In this document: positions 11,774-24,000 of the stretch, piece after piece
Numbering within the stretch: the stretch's first letter is position 1
Layout of the letters: each line of letters opens with the position of its first letter
Assembly (NCBI GenBank): GCA_023159155.1
Contig: JAJNNX010000032.1
Location: 372,001-436,000, forward strand
Source: Ustulina deusta
Taxonomy: Eukaryota > Ascomycota > Sordariomycetes > Xylariales > Xylariaceae
Length of the DNA stretch: 64,000 nt
Direction: 5' to 3'
The notes under the pieces: generated by a model
Seen by the model: only the letters and a program-made list of their open reading frames with translations
What the model was told of the DNA's origin: nothing
Database searches by the model: none
Position numbers and translations under genes: made by a program

Positions 11774-13083
11774 GGCGTAAAAATTTCCTAGATCCCCGAG
11801 CAGGTTTGAAGCCAGGTTGATATACCGAAGCCCGCCCGAGTCCTGCTCGCCGATCTCGTGGATGCGCGCCCCCCGCCGCCGCGTTGTAGTATGGTATCCC
11901 ATGGTACACTACATTTTCATGGCACAGCTTTCTCGAGCGTGGTGTGAAGGGTGGCGGAGGGCGCCCCCGTTTATCGGCAAATCATTTGACGCTGCAGACC
12001 TGCCGGGCTCATCCATGGCGGGCTGTCGTTGTGGGTGGTAGTAAGACGGGCAAGTGCCGGATGGCCCCCGGCGGCGTGTCGTTTATCCTTGTCCCACATG
12101 GGATTTAGATTTGGATTTGGGGGGGTATGGGGGGTTTCACATAGACTTTATCATTTCTAATGATCTCCTTCGGAAGGATCAGTTATGCGAAGTCTAACAT
12201 TGGTGATATCTGACTTAACCTGTGCATATCATGACTTACTTGAGTATGTAGGTTAGGTAGTCAACTAGACATGTCAGTCGAAGGCGCTATATTTTCCAAA
12301 TACCACAGCGAATCCTCAACGGCTTTCGGTATCCTCTTTTAGGCGTCCTGTACAGGACTGTAATACTGTATAACAGATCGATATCTTTGGGAGAAGGATC
12401 CTCGAACGCTAGTAAGGCTGCAGCGGGCGTAACCGTTCACAAGGGGCGGGGGCATTAGTGTCTTGGACAACGCAATACCAAGATAATCTCTCTGCCGCCT
12501 CCTGCAGTGTACTTGTGAAGAAAGCGGCAGTACAGGAACGAGAAGTGGTGGAAAGAAACCTTTCTTTCCGTTTCGCGGAATGATGGTCCTGCGTGGCGGT
12601 AGAACACAAGTGCGTGACAAATTGCAACGAGAAGGAGGGGGGGAAACCCCTCAGAGAAAAAAAAACCAGAAAAAAAACGAGGTTGAATACCAGTAGGATA
12701 AGGCAAACTGACCCCCGTGGTGTGGCGTATCTCCATTCGGTAACCCAGAGTATCTTCAGCTGTGTGCTAGCGTGATGCAGCAAGACGTGGATGACTCGCT
12801 CGAGTTTAGTACGCTGTCTCTGCAACCTCCGCTAAAGACAGTATCCCTAGATAATATGCCGCCTTTACGAAATCATCACACGCGGATGCTGCAGGTTGTG
12901 ATAATCAGCTGGCAAATGGAGTGCGGAATGAAAGCCATCGAAAAACTCTCGGCTGGTTCAGGGACCTGCTAATTGATCGATAGTGTTATTATGCTACTTC
13001 TTGTGTGCGCGCCTATTGCCCAGCAGTTCGGCAGCACCTTCGATCCCCTCTTGATGATTGCTGTTTCGAAACATGTCGTCGGG

Positions 13084-13110
13084 ATCGTAGGAATCGTAGG
13101 AATCGTCGGG
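13084..13110. repeat. 9-base tandem repeat
   Basis: Three tandem copies of ATCGTAGGA, the last one diverged (ATCGTCGGG). They lie in non-coding DNA. Confidence 0.75.
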
Positions 13111-16100
13111 TGCACAACATGTCTCCCGGTTTTCAGGGTCCTTCGTGGGGCGTCGGTTGGGAGTGGATTGTCCTCTCCCATATGCCTGTGTTCACGGGGA
13201 GCGCATAGATCATCTACCTATCTGTCTGTGTCTTCTCTATGCAGGCCGTGCGCAAACCCCCAGCTCTCGAATATTTGCGCGATACCAATATAGCAAAGGC
13301 TGAGACGCGATCCTGCTCGTAAAGGGGGCTGATTACAAACTCACCACGATGTTGTGCAGCGCACAGTACACCGTAGCAAGTCTAGGCTACAGAGGATCGT
13401 CGGTCCCGAACAGATCGCCGGGTGTTGTAGATCACTAGAGCATCGATCGTGGAAGAGGAAGAGTGGTCTTCCCACTTCGAGCAGGTAGTTAAGACGACTA
13501 GCGATTTTCTGGTATGATAACAGCATCAGGTTTCCGTAGTGGGTTGGTCAGTCCCCCCGAGGAGACGACCATCTAGCGAGGCGCATAGATAATCCCAGAC
13601 AAAACGTGCTGCGCTACCTACGTGTTACCACAGTCCAGCATTCCGCTTCCCCGTCTGATTTTTTTTTAAATCAAGACCCCTGGTACGCTAGTGTTCGATG
13701 CGGCAAGGTTCTTCCATCTGCATGAAACTTCCTCCCGAGGACATTTACCTAATCCTGTTAGGCGTGACGAGGACTTAGAATCAGGTACATCTGCATTCGA
13801 AAGCTTAAAACCGCAAGTATAAGCGGATTGTGTATGCACGCGTCCCGATCCCGCCACATCTTATTTCACGGTGCGGATTTCTTGTTGCCAGGACACAACC
13901 ATACAGAGCCTCATAATTGCATTGCACTGTACCTAGTATACGGTGACACCGTCACATCATCTTGCTATAAATATGCGATCCATGCATGATCACCTTGCTA
14001 GCACATGTTAACGTTGTATGTGCCTGAAGATCACCCCCAATAAGCACCGTATTGACCCTGTCGAATAAGTATAAGATCTCTACTGGTACATTATCATACA
14101 AGGTACTGGAATATGATACGTGATAATAATAGACACCGCAAGAAAAGAAGCAAGAGTCGAGTGGAGAGTAGACCTACACTACTTGTACCAATATGTAGTA
14201 GCAAGTGGATGCATAAATAATCAGATCGATCCGTCGTGCACCATGCGCCAACTTATTAAATGGAGCCGCAATGCCAGAACATGATAGGCTCGCGTTGTCG
14301 GGTGAGATTCACCAATGAGCGTCTCAGTGGCGGCGCACATGTGGCACATCTCTCTCGTCAACATCCTTTCACTCCGGTGGAAATCCAATTAGCGTGAGAG
14401 AATTGGCCGACATCTCGTGACTAGCCCATGGATTTGGAAACAGGATCTAGGGAATTTCTTGCATTTGAGTGCGGCACTGTAGCTGGGCAACCGACACTTC
14501 GTTCGTCCTTTGCGCCAACTGCCGAAGGATTTCCGTGGCCAAAGAAAGTCCTGTCGGCGAGACGAGAGCAACGAAGGATGAGCGGGATAACGTCCTAGCT
14601 GTAAGCCGCGATATTGTAACCGATCTTTGTGCGAAAATTACCTCATCAAGAACTGTACACATGATGTGTGGCTGGCAGCTGAAATGTTCCGTACTTGGTT
14701 CGCACTGTTCGAGCATCTATACCAGGTAGCAGATACTCCGTTACTCCAGGAGTCTAGTGTACTGCACACCAGTTAATGGGAGGCGTTGAGATGTGCATAT
14801 GCGGCACAGCATGTTTCATGGTGTGCTTTCACATTAGCTAAGTCAATACTAAGCATCACCATCTCGTATACACGAGAAAGATGAGCGGCACATATTATAC
14901 CGGCATCATCGCTGTGGTCTTTTCTTGATCTGGAACTCTGCAGTCGAAGAAGCTTGTGAGTGACAGGGGTTTTGTTGCTGGCGTGTGTCAAGTTCCATCG
15001 TGGGCTGAACCAGCAAGCTGTGGGGTATCATACCGACATAGCCTCCAGGGACTTTTGTTGACATAATACACTATTTACATAGTAGGACCGAGCTCGGCTT
15101 CAACTAGCTAGGTAGCTAGTTCGACGACCATGGTCACGATGCCAACTGGCTGCCTGTCAGAATGAATGGGCGTACAGGAAGAAAAAAAAAGACAGAAGAG
15201 AGTCACCGCTTATCAGCCACTGAGGAGCTTAGAGAATTTTCATGATCCATGTCAGCTGATGAGGCGTTCTATCATATCAATCAATCCTGGGTTGTATCAA
15301 CTTGAATGGTTGTCGCTATTCCGCCAGGCTTCCCATTGGGTCGATTCGTAACGAAGCAAGCTATCTCTAACATCTTGCGCAATTGTCCGCAGATAGCCTA
15401 CTTACCCTAGCGCCCGACCTTGCTATTGTATCTAGTATACTAGACCGGCGCCTCCCGCATGGTGCTAAGCAGGCATCGCAGAGGGTCCCGTAGCGAGTTG
15501 ATGCCCTTGTTGATGGCTTTTTCTCACCAAGAGTGCTAGCCCTTCTCTGTCACAGAGGTGACCATTTACGGAAGGGCGACGAAAGAGGGGGGAACACATA
15601 TCCTAGTATAGTTTAAGCCTAGCCAGGGACAGGGTTCAATCAATATTTTCGAAGTACAGATGAGGTAGATGCGGTATCTCAGCTCCTTACAGCCTTAATT
15701 GCGAGATGAGTTAAGTATTTTGCCCACTCTCTTCCCAGACTCGGACCTCCCGGGCGGAGGGTGAGGCCGGCATGGGTGGACAGCCTAGTACCAGCACGGC
15801 GCAACCAGGTGTGTTCTTAGCCCACGGGAGTCAATGTTTGCGGGATTGCGGAGTTATCGCCTATGGATCTTACGAAGTCCCGCAATACTCATACCTACAC
15901 GTATGTAATCACTAGCAATTTGAGCATCATGAGTGGGGATAATAAGCAGCCAATCTTATCCCAGGAGCCCAGGTAGACACACTATATCCATGTACGTGGT
16001 AGATGTTCGCCATGCCTCGACCCAAAACATTAATTAGCAATCCAGAACGGTCAGTTAATCAATGCTGTCATCTGACCACATTCCTCTTACCTAGCACATT

Positions 16101-16700
16101 GGGGTTTCATTTCATGCACTTATGACACTTTCGTCCATACTACCGGCTTCACTGACAGTCAAAGGTATACACTAGGATTCGGTACCCACGTAAATGCAAG
16201 ATAAAGCTGCTGCACGCAAGGTCCGTCTACACTACCTTGGCGTGATAACGCCGACCAAACCCTGGCTTCAAAGTAACAAGAGTCTGACTTACACTAGTCC
16301 GTTCCTCAATGTGCTTGGGACCTCATCTCACATTCTCGCGTGTTCGGTTTCAACTTCGGCCATTAATGTCTATTATTTTCGTTCGCCGATAGTGTTGACA
16401 TTCTCTTCGTTATACATGGTGAATGTAAGCTCTCATAGCGCCTCTACTCATGATCAAATGTGCTGGAGTATGTAACTCCCAAAGTTCGCTGTCCTTAGCG
16501 AAGCGGATACCCAACCGGGGTGAATCCGAAGTAGGTAGCCTGCCAAGAGTTCCCCCAGTGCCATATACAATTGAGCTCCTCTATATCCCTGTGAACCCAA
16601 GATCCTAAACGCCTTGTACCCTGCCTGAATACAAGGAGGTAGTGTAGATAAAAAAAGGGCAATAACACTTTCCCCAAAAGGGAGCGATATAATTTCGCCG

Positions 16701-18058
16701 TCAAGGCTCTGCCTTGAGAGGCGTGGCGTTTTGCGTACGCCAGCTATCGTCCCTTTCCACCGCTGCGCCACGCTCAAGAAGCATGGCAGCCATGTCTGTC
16801 CGGCCACACATCACAGCGCGTTGAAGGGCAGTATAGCCTGAGTTGTCCTTGCCGTTTATGTTGACATCGTGACGTTGTAGTAGTAATCGTAGAGTTTCAA
16901 CATTCCCCCCAGCGATAGCAAAGTGAAGCAGCGGTGCTGTTGTTTCTGGAAGAGGCTTTGGCATGTCCGGTACCTCACCCACTTTGATGTTGGTCATGAA
17001 TGTTGAAGTGACCGACGAGCTCCCAGGGCGTGTAATCGTTTTCCTGTCAACGGGCCCTGACCAGCCTGCTGCGCTATTCAAGTCGGAGCCTGGGGATGTG
17101 GCGTATGCTGTTGATGCTGCGAGGCTATCCTCTAATGAGTATACCGACTCAGGATTGTACAGAGACAATTCGTCAGCATTTCCATACATGTTATTATAGC
17201 TGGTAGAACATAACGTCAGCTCCATCACGTAATCGCGGGTATAGGTTGCTACTCACCCAGCCGACATAGGCAGCGCTTCGTGTCCCTCAGCGCTGCCAAC
17301 ACCCCAAGGAAGAGGACTCGAACAGTTGGATGAAAATGTCGCAGACATGCTGTGGCTCCTAGGTGGAGGGTGATGTTGTATTGAGCCTGGAGGTATGACT
17401 GTGGTGACAGCCCGTGTTCGGCGGCCTAAGGAAGAAGCTGCTGGCAATTCTGGTACAACGTCGTTGGAGGTCGGGATTTGCGAGTAGTAGGTGGGGGAGG
17501 CGTCAAAAACCATAGGACTATCACCGTCTGCCATCAACCCAAGGCCATTCAATTGCTCAGAACCGTGACCATGTGGCCATGTTTGCATATAATCGCTGAC
17601 CTGCCGTGACCCATCTGTAGTCGGCCTCGTTGCTGGCATCGCAGCCAGTTCTGCATTACGGAGTGCCGGCGTGCCCTCAGAGCTAGCAGGACTCCTGCCA
17701 CCCGAGGCCAACTCCTGCTCTGGTGGTGGTGTAGTTGAGGAATCCCCGCTGACGATCTCCTGCAGTTGCTGGAGCTGTTTCTTCAGTTTTTCCACCTCCT
17801 TTGTCCGATCTCTCATGTTGCGTCCTAAAAGGAAGCAGTCAGCGACAGAGACACGGATACCACTACGGCCGAGTCGGTGCCAAGGGACGACGTACGATAG
17901 GCTCTCTGGGCGAGGCGGTTTTGGATTTTTCTTCGCTCTGCTGCGTCTGGTAGATTCCGCCAATCTTCGTCCGGCTTCATCAGGTCGGCGTAGGAGGTCG
18001 TCAGCGGACGACCGCTGCGCGGTGAAGACGTACCCGACATGCTACTACCTTTGGTCAT
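16701..18058 (-). CDS. bANK-type transcription factor (bZIP basic region plus ankyrin repeats)
   Basis: Three exons: 17896-18058, 17257-17824 and 16701-17199, giving about 409 aa. Residues 31-70 hold the basic DNA-binding region: DWRNLPDAAERRKIQNRLAQ ends exon 1, and RRNMRDRTKEVEKLKKQL follows across the intron. A glutamine/Ser/Pro-rich middle follows. The C-terminal region carries ankyrin sequence: LLHFAIAGGNVETLRLLL, then GYTALQRAVMCGRTDMAAML and LLERGAAV. A basic region joined to ankyrin repeats defines the bANK class, whose best-known member is TOXE, the pathway regulator of HC-toxin biosynthesis in Cochliobolus carbonum. It is therefore expected to be a nuclear regulator, perhaps of a nearby metabolic cluster. 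Only about two repeats are readable before the stop, fewer than the four described for TOXE, so the C terminus may be truncated or a further exon may have been missed. Confidence 0.87.
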
Positions 18059-21000
18059 GTGTAGTGGACTTGAGTGTTGAAAGGGTAGTATTAAGGTTTG
18101 GATCTTTGCACGTGGAAGTCAATGGGTGGGATGGTGAAAAAGAGGGAGAATAAGTAGGCTCCTTAACAACCTGGGCCAGCCAGAGAATGTATAAGAAAAC
18201 GTGGTGGCGGTTCCATCTGCATCGTATCTGGATGGTATTGTACACTAGGAAGACAGAAGCGATAGGATGAATACATGAAATAGGTACATGGGAATGCATG
18301 CCAACCACGCCCACAGTGTGGGATCCTTCGTCAGATGAGGGTAGTACTCTCGTACCTAGTTCGTATGCAGCTGGTCGCGACACCAGACCTACACTAGCTG
18401 CAATGAATCAGCAGGAGGGGAGATAGCAGGTGGAGGAGAGAGGCTAATAAAAGCCTTGTACAATGTACACTGTGGGAAGCGAGCGCACGCGTGAAGCAGG
18501 TACATGGGCGATGTACCTGCTAAGACTTGTCACGGTGCAACCCTTGAACTACCCCGGTTCCTGTGCGTGTCGAACGTGGAGATGGGTTCAATTTGAAGCA
18601 TCGACCGTCATCGACGACCGAACATTAGGCTCAGGAAGGTCCCGCAGCAGCAGTCTACCCTGGGCAGTCCTTCCACGAGACGAAACGCCCGGAATGAGAG
18701 TACCGGATCAGCTCACGCAGCCGTCGTGAACAGCCGTTGCTGACCTGGCTCGGAAGTCGGATGCACCAATGGCAGGCGGCTGAGGCCATTTGAATTGTGT
18801 CCGCGCCGTGACACCACATGCCTACTTATCTACATAACACCACAGAGGGGTTATGTTGCCGGTAATCGGCAGCGTCTCATGCTCAGGAAACCTCCCCGAA
18901 TGGTGACGCCGGACAGCGAAAGCTGGACTGCTGCGGGGGGGCATCCGCGATGTTGGCTCCGTCCTCGTAACGGTCGGGAGATTAATTGACCACTGACATT
19001 GGAACTGCACACTAGCTGGCTCCAGTGCACAAGAGACACCGAGGACCATTTGGACGACCCGTACATGCTGGTCCAGCAAGCAACCAGGCCGGGGTCAGCA
19101 CGTGCAGAAGTGCGGGACGGCTTCGTTGCCTACTTAGGACGCTCTGCACCACCAGAGACGGCATGCCGAGGGAGGAGGAAGTATCGTATCGTATAGTATA
19201 TCTATACACGTGGACGGTAGTGTGCTCTAGCGTACCTAGTTCGTCGTTCGTCGCTCGACATTCTTCGTCTAGTGCAGCGATAGTGAGTGGCCAGTGATGT
19301 CTGTGTGCGTAACCGAGAAGAGCTCGGGGTAACTAACCCAAGCCAGGAGGATTCCATGCATCTGCGCCCTACAATACCTAGGGAGATAGAGAGGGAGATG
19401 TATACCTAGCGCAATTTCGAAGGAAGCAAAGGAAGCATGCATGGAAAACACGATGGTAGCACCAGGCGGTGCCGAGTACTAGTAGCTCCAGGCTCCTTCA
19501 GGGCTTTGCAGGGTTCCTTAGCGGGAGTCGATCCTACCTAAATCGGGTACCTAGGTAGGTAGGTAGGTACGAGACACAGTCGTTACCTGCCCGCACTAAA
19601 GAGTTAGGGTGCTAGCTAATCTAGGTACCCGCACGAGCGACTCGGTCAGGATGGCTAACTGCTATCCTTCAGGTCCAAGGCAGAATTCAGGGGTTCTCTC
19701 CCGCGATCGCGTCTTTAGCTACTTAGACCCCAACCTACAATAACCTGTACCCTGTACCACCTGATATATGTACATACCTACTTACATGCGCGCCGTAAGT
19801 TAGGTACGCTTCTAGTCTAATTGGTAGGCGCCCTCCTGACTACCTAACTCACGTATTATCGGTAGCTTTTAGTCTGGAGGGGAACAAATACCGCTTCCCA
19901 TTAACCCTAGTGCAGGTAGTGTAGACTAACGACGAATTAGTGTGGTGCGTGGCATGTGGTATACATAGAGGACCCTTGTATTAGGTAGTAGATACATATG
20001 TAACTGAACGCCTCGATGTCAACCCGCCTGTGTCTCCCGAGCGCCTTTCTCTCCGCCCGTGCCCTCTAGGCTCCCGGTACTATTCACACAAGTTGCAGTC
20101 GGGACAAGTGTGTGTGTGCGGAACAAGAGATGCAACTAAACCGCGTGTGAGGCCCTCAAGATTATAATAATGCCAAGTACCGCCGCCATTGATATGAGCT
20201 CGGCAAAGTGCCTAGTGTAATATCGCCGGTCTTGTCGTGGACGAGTATGCTAATTCCTCCAGAAGGGTTCTCGTAGCCTACATACTTACCCAAGATGTAC
20301 CTAAGTAGGTACCTAGGTTAGACGACGCTATGGTACCATTGATTGTGTTGATGTCTATCATCAGCTACTTAGCTACTGGAGATGCAGGACCACAGACAGC
20401 ATGCGGCCTACTTGCTTAGCAGCCAATAGTAGCCTAACCAGACAGCAGCGCGGAAGTATCATCATACATCATCATGCCTACTCGATGATAGCCTACATAT
20501 ACCTTCTACCTCCTTACATACGCCCACCGCCCCGATCTTCCTCCTAGTGGCGAAGGACGACGCATCCGCATGTGTCAAGGTTGTTTGCTAGTGTGGTGTA
20601 GCTTGCACAGACGACAAGGTATCTCACATCAGCTCGACGGCAGCTTGTTGGGAAATTTGAAATTCGATAGGCAGTCCTAAATAACGGTATCTTCGCTCGT
20701 CTGCACGTCATATCTCGAGAAAGACGATGCCTTCCTATTCCGGCTAAGGATTAGAGCCCATCCCGCATCCCACGTATGGTCGGTGTCAACCGAGGACTGA
20801 TCTGCGTGACCAAGGCGAGAAAGCATATTCGCCACAGCCATCATCTAGCTTCGATAGGCTTGTGGTGGTGAGTCCTGCCACCCACCACCGGTAGGTCAGT
20901 GCACGGCGGCGCGCATAATGTAAGCTTTCAAATGCATCTTAGCTGCTGAGGAGTCAGGAGCTCAGACGACGCTTACTTCTTCGCCGTATTTATGTAATGT

Positions 21001-24000
21001 ACCCTACCATGCTCATTGTTTCACGATAGAAGTTTGGAAAACATCGCGATGCGCGCTGGAATGCACGTTTGGGTCGTTAAAATGAGGGTGTTAGTCGGCG
21101 AGTTTCGCCGGTGGTCTGAGACGTTCAAAAGTTGTCGTCGACGCCGGGAGCTTCTGCACAAGCGTCACACTGCTAACGGACACAGGCTGGCGACGACTAG
21201 TTCGGCGACCGCCCGTTTTGGGCGGTTAGTCCAGCCTTGGGTTCCAGTTATGGGCTTGGCAGGACTCTAGCTGCTCCAGATAGATATGGCTTACGTGTAG
21301 ATAATGATTGCAGGAGGACAACAACAAGCGAGCGAGGGCAGAAGTCTTGTGCGTTTTAAAAGCCGTTGAAGAGCCCTATCGTTTTGGTAATAACCACAAC
21401 CTACAATCACGCCAAACGAGACTGCATGCCCACTCGCCTATGCGAACCCTCTGGCAAATCTCACCTAGTTAGTAGGGTCTACGGCCAGCCGCTCTTTGAC
21501 ATCAACACTACTCTATACACCACGCTATAACGGTTAGCCGTCTATCGAACCTTATCTTGCTTCTAGAAAAGGCAGGCAGCTTTTCATGGTTGATGCAGCG
21601 ATATAGCCAGCACATGAATTTTCGGGGTACCAACATAAGAGATTAATCATACTCGATCATGTTGTTGTTATAAATATAGTGTCCTCGGGGTCGTTCATGC
21701 CAAGTTGACATTCTTATTTGCTAAGCCCTTGTTTGACGTTTACAGAACATACTCTACAATGTGACAGTACCTACTGATACGGTATTGATGGACCGACTGC
21801 ACCATGTGGAATACAGGGAACATTTGTTAGTGAACCAATGCTGACCGCTTTCTGGTTCTTTATCTTTACTTGCCTAGCTAGTCTATCTAGAAGGTAACAT
21901 ACCAAAATGAACGTGACCAACTTGATGGTTCGCATTCTCTTCCCTGCTTATTCCACAAAAGGTGTCATATTAGCTAAAAACAAGGTAATGCTTCTAACCT
22001 CGCTAGTCTGTCCAGGTACCCAAGTATACTGCACTACTTATTCGGGTAGGAGGGGCTCATCACCGAGATCGATAATTGGCCCGCTCAAGCGATATAGTTG
22101 TCTATCTAGTAGACGGGTTTTTTTTTTCTCCCTTCCCTTTCCCCCTCTACGCTCTCCGGCCGCTTTCACGCCTCAGACGTCAATGGCGCTTATACGGTAC
22201 ATGTTTTTTCATTGTCTCCATCTCAGTCGTTACTGTTCAACGCTTTCAGTCCCGGAACAGATACCGACGCCGGGATTACTTGCAGAGGCCGACGGTGAGC
22301 GTCATCAACTCGCAGCTGATGGCCTCTACAGCTCTCGGCTTTCGCTGGTTTCTTCGATACACTTAAGTGCGCCATTTACACTAAACTAGCCAGCCTCCTA
22401 GCCGAAGCGAGATCGACTGCCATGTGTTCGGGGAAGCCTGTGTAGTGAGCATACGCGTGGATCTACGCTCGCTTCTGCATCTGGGCCTGGCTTCGCTCTG
22501 CGCAACCGCGTTGTTACCGTAGAGTTTGAAATGACGCATCTGATTTGAATAAACTGGCCTCGTGGATCCGCCAATAAGGCCATGTATTGGATGGCTACTG
22601 CAAGTATATGTCAACCGAGACGACGTCGATTTGCCATCAGGGAATAAGATGGGATGGCGTTATCACCGTATGCAGAGAGATAGCCCGTGGAGCACGTACT
22701 GTAACGAGAAGGTCACCGTAAGCCCCCCAAATACCACCGTGGCGCACGCATGATGCAAGCTGAACCGGGGTCCTGGCGCCAAAGGGCAGTCTTCTAGCTG
22801 TGGCAGGGCTGCATATTGCGTGCAAGGTGGTAATGCTGTCAAAAACGCACCTAACCGTACCCAGTCTTCGACAAGATAAGCTTTCGCAAACACATACCTA
22901 CCTGCCTGACCTTTATAGCTCGCTTACATCAGCATCTATCTCTTCCCGCGTATTCTTCGTCTGCCGTTAGATGCACAACGCTGGGTGCTCCCAGATCATA
23001 TGTGGCTATTGTTCCGACTCTTCAACGCACATGAGGTGGGGAGTCGTTTCAGCGGTGGAGTAGACCGGGAAGAAAACACGGGGATCGTCCCTGGCCAAGG
23101 GTTCATCGCATTGGCGATCAATACCAGCCGGGGGGGGCCTTGTCCCCGTCTTTCTCCGTCCTCCCGATCGCGTTCATGGTGCCCTCAGCATCTTCCGTTG
23201 CTGAATAAGATCGGACGAGGACCGTAGAAGGCATGATTGCCGTACTCTGCAAGCTCGGTATCTAACAACGTTATCACTCGAATCTGCCGTTGCGCTGTCC
23301 GCACTTACGTTATCGTCCAATGGCCGAGTCGCTGCCTTTCGTAAAAGCCGTGCTCGTGCTGGGGGCTCGTGATTACCCTAGTCTAGGCGATTATGATGTA
23401 TACCAAGATCTTCTATCGGCCTGCCCACTCTATGCTCGATTGCCAGCAGGACGAGTAGATGAGCCAGTTGAGACGGTGAATAGATTAGATCTGAGGTCTA
23501 GAGGCAGCATGTATAGTGCCCCGAATTTAGTCGCGACGTAGACAAGTGCCCGCTGGAAGTCTAGAGCTGTGATCGGCATTGGAGTCGTTTCAGAATGATA
23601 GGTTGTGTCGGAAACTCATTGAACACGTAGTTGTAGTAGACCGGACGTCAGAAGCCCACCATTCAATTCTCAACTACGGGCATCGAAAAGGGGCATCCCA
23701 AAGCACACATAAAAGCGAGAAATTTATATGACACCGGGGAAACGCAAAGCAATTGGGCTGGTAAAGGCTTTTAGCCAAGTGCCAAAGCCCCTCCACAACA
23801 TGACATTTGTCTCAATTCACAATATTCAACGAAAATGGCATGGGCGACGTGGTATTGTTGTGACTGCAAGTTAGACACCGCAAAACGATGAAGTGTTATG
23901 CTCAGGACAATGGCAGGTGGTATTGTATAGCATGTGTTGCCCCCTAGTTGTTGAGACATCCACATATCACGTTGTACGTCTATATCGCTTGTCATTCTCA

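Larger units (their letters stand above)
9113..16700. other. 7.6 kb gene-free stretch
   Basis: No gene could be supported on either strand. Open frames are short, overlap at random and lack recognisable motifs or splice continuity. The first few hundred bases are the promoter side of the ABC transporter. Simple repeats at 11608, 11754 and 13084 are listed separately. A TAGGTA-type motif sits near 10979-10996 and another near 15104-15122. Base composition is mixed, without the extreme AT bias of the transposon relic farther right. Confidence 0.5.
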
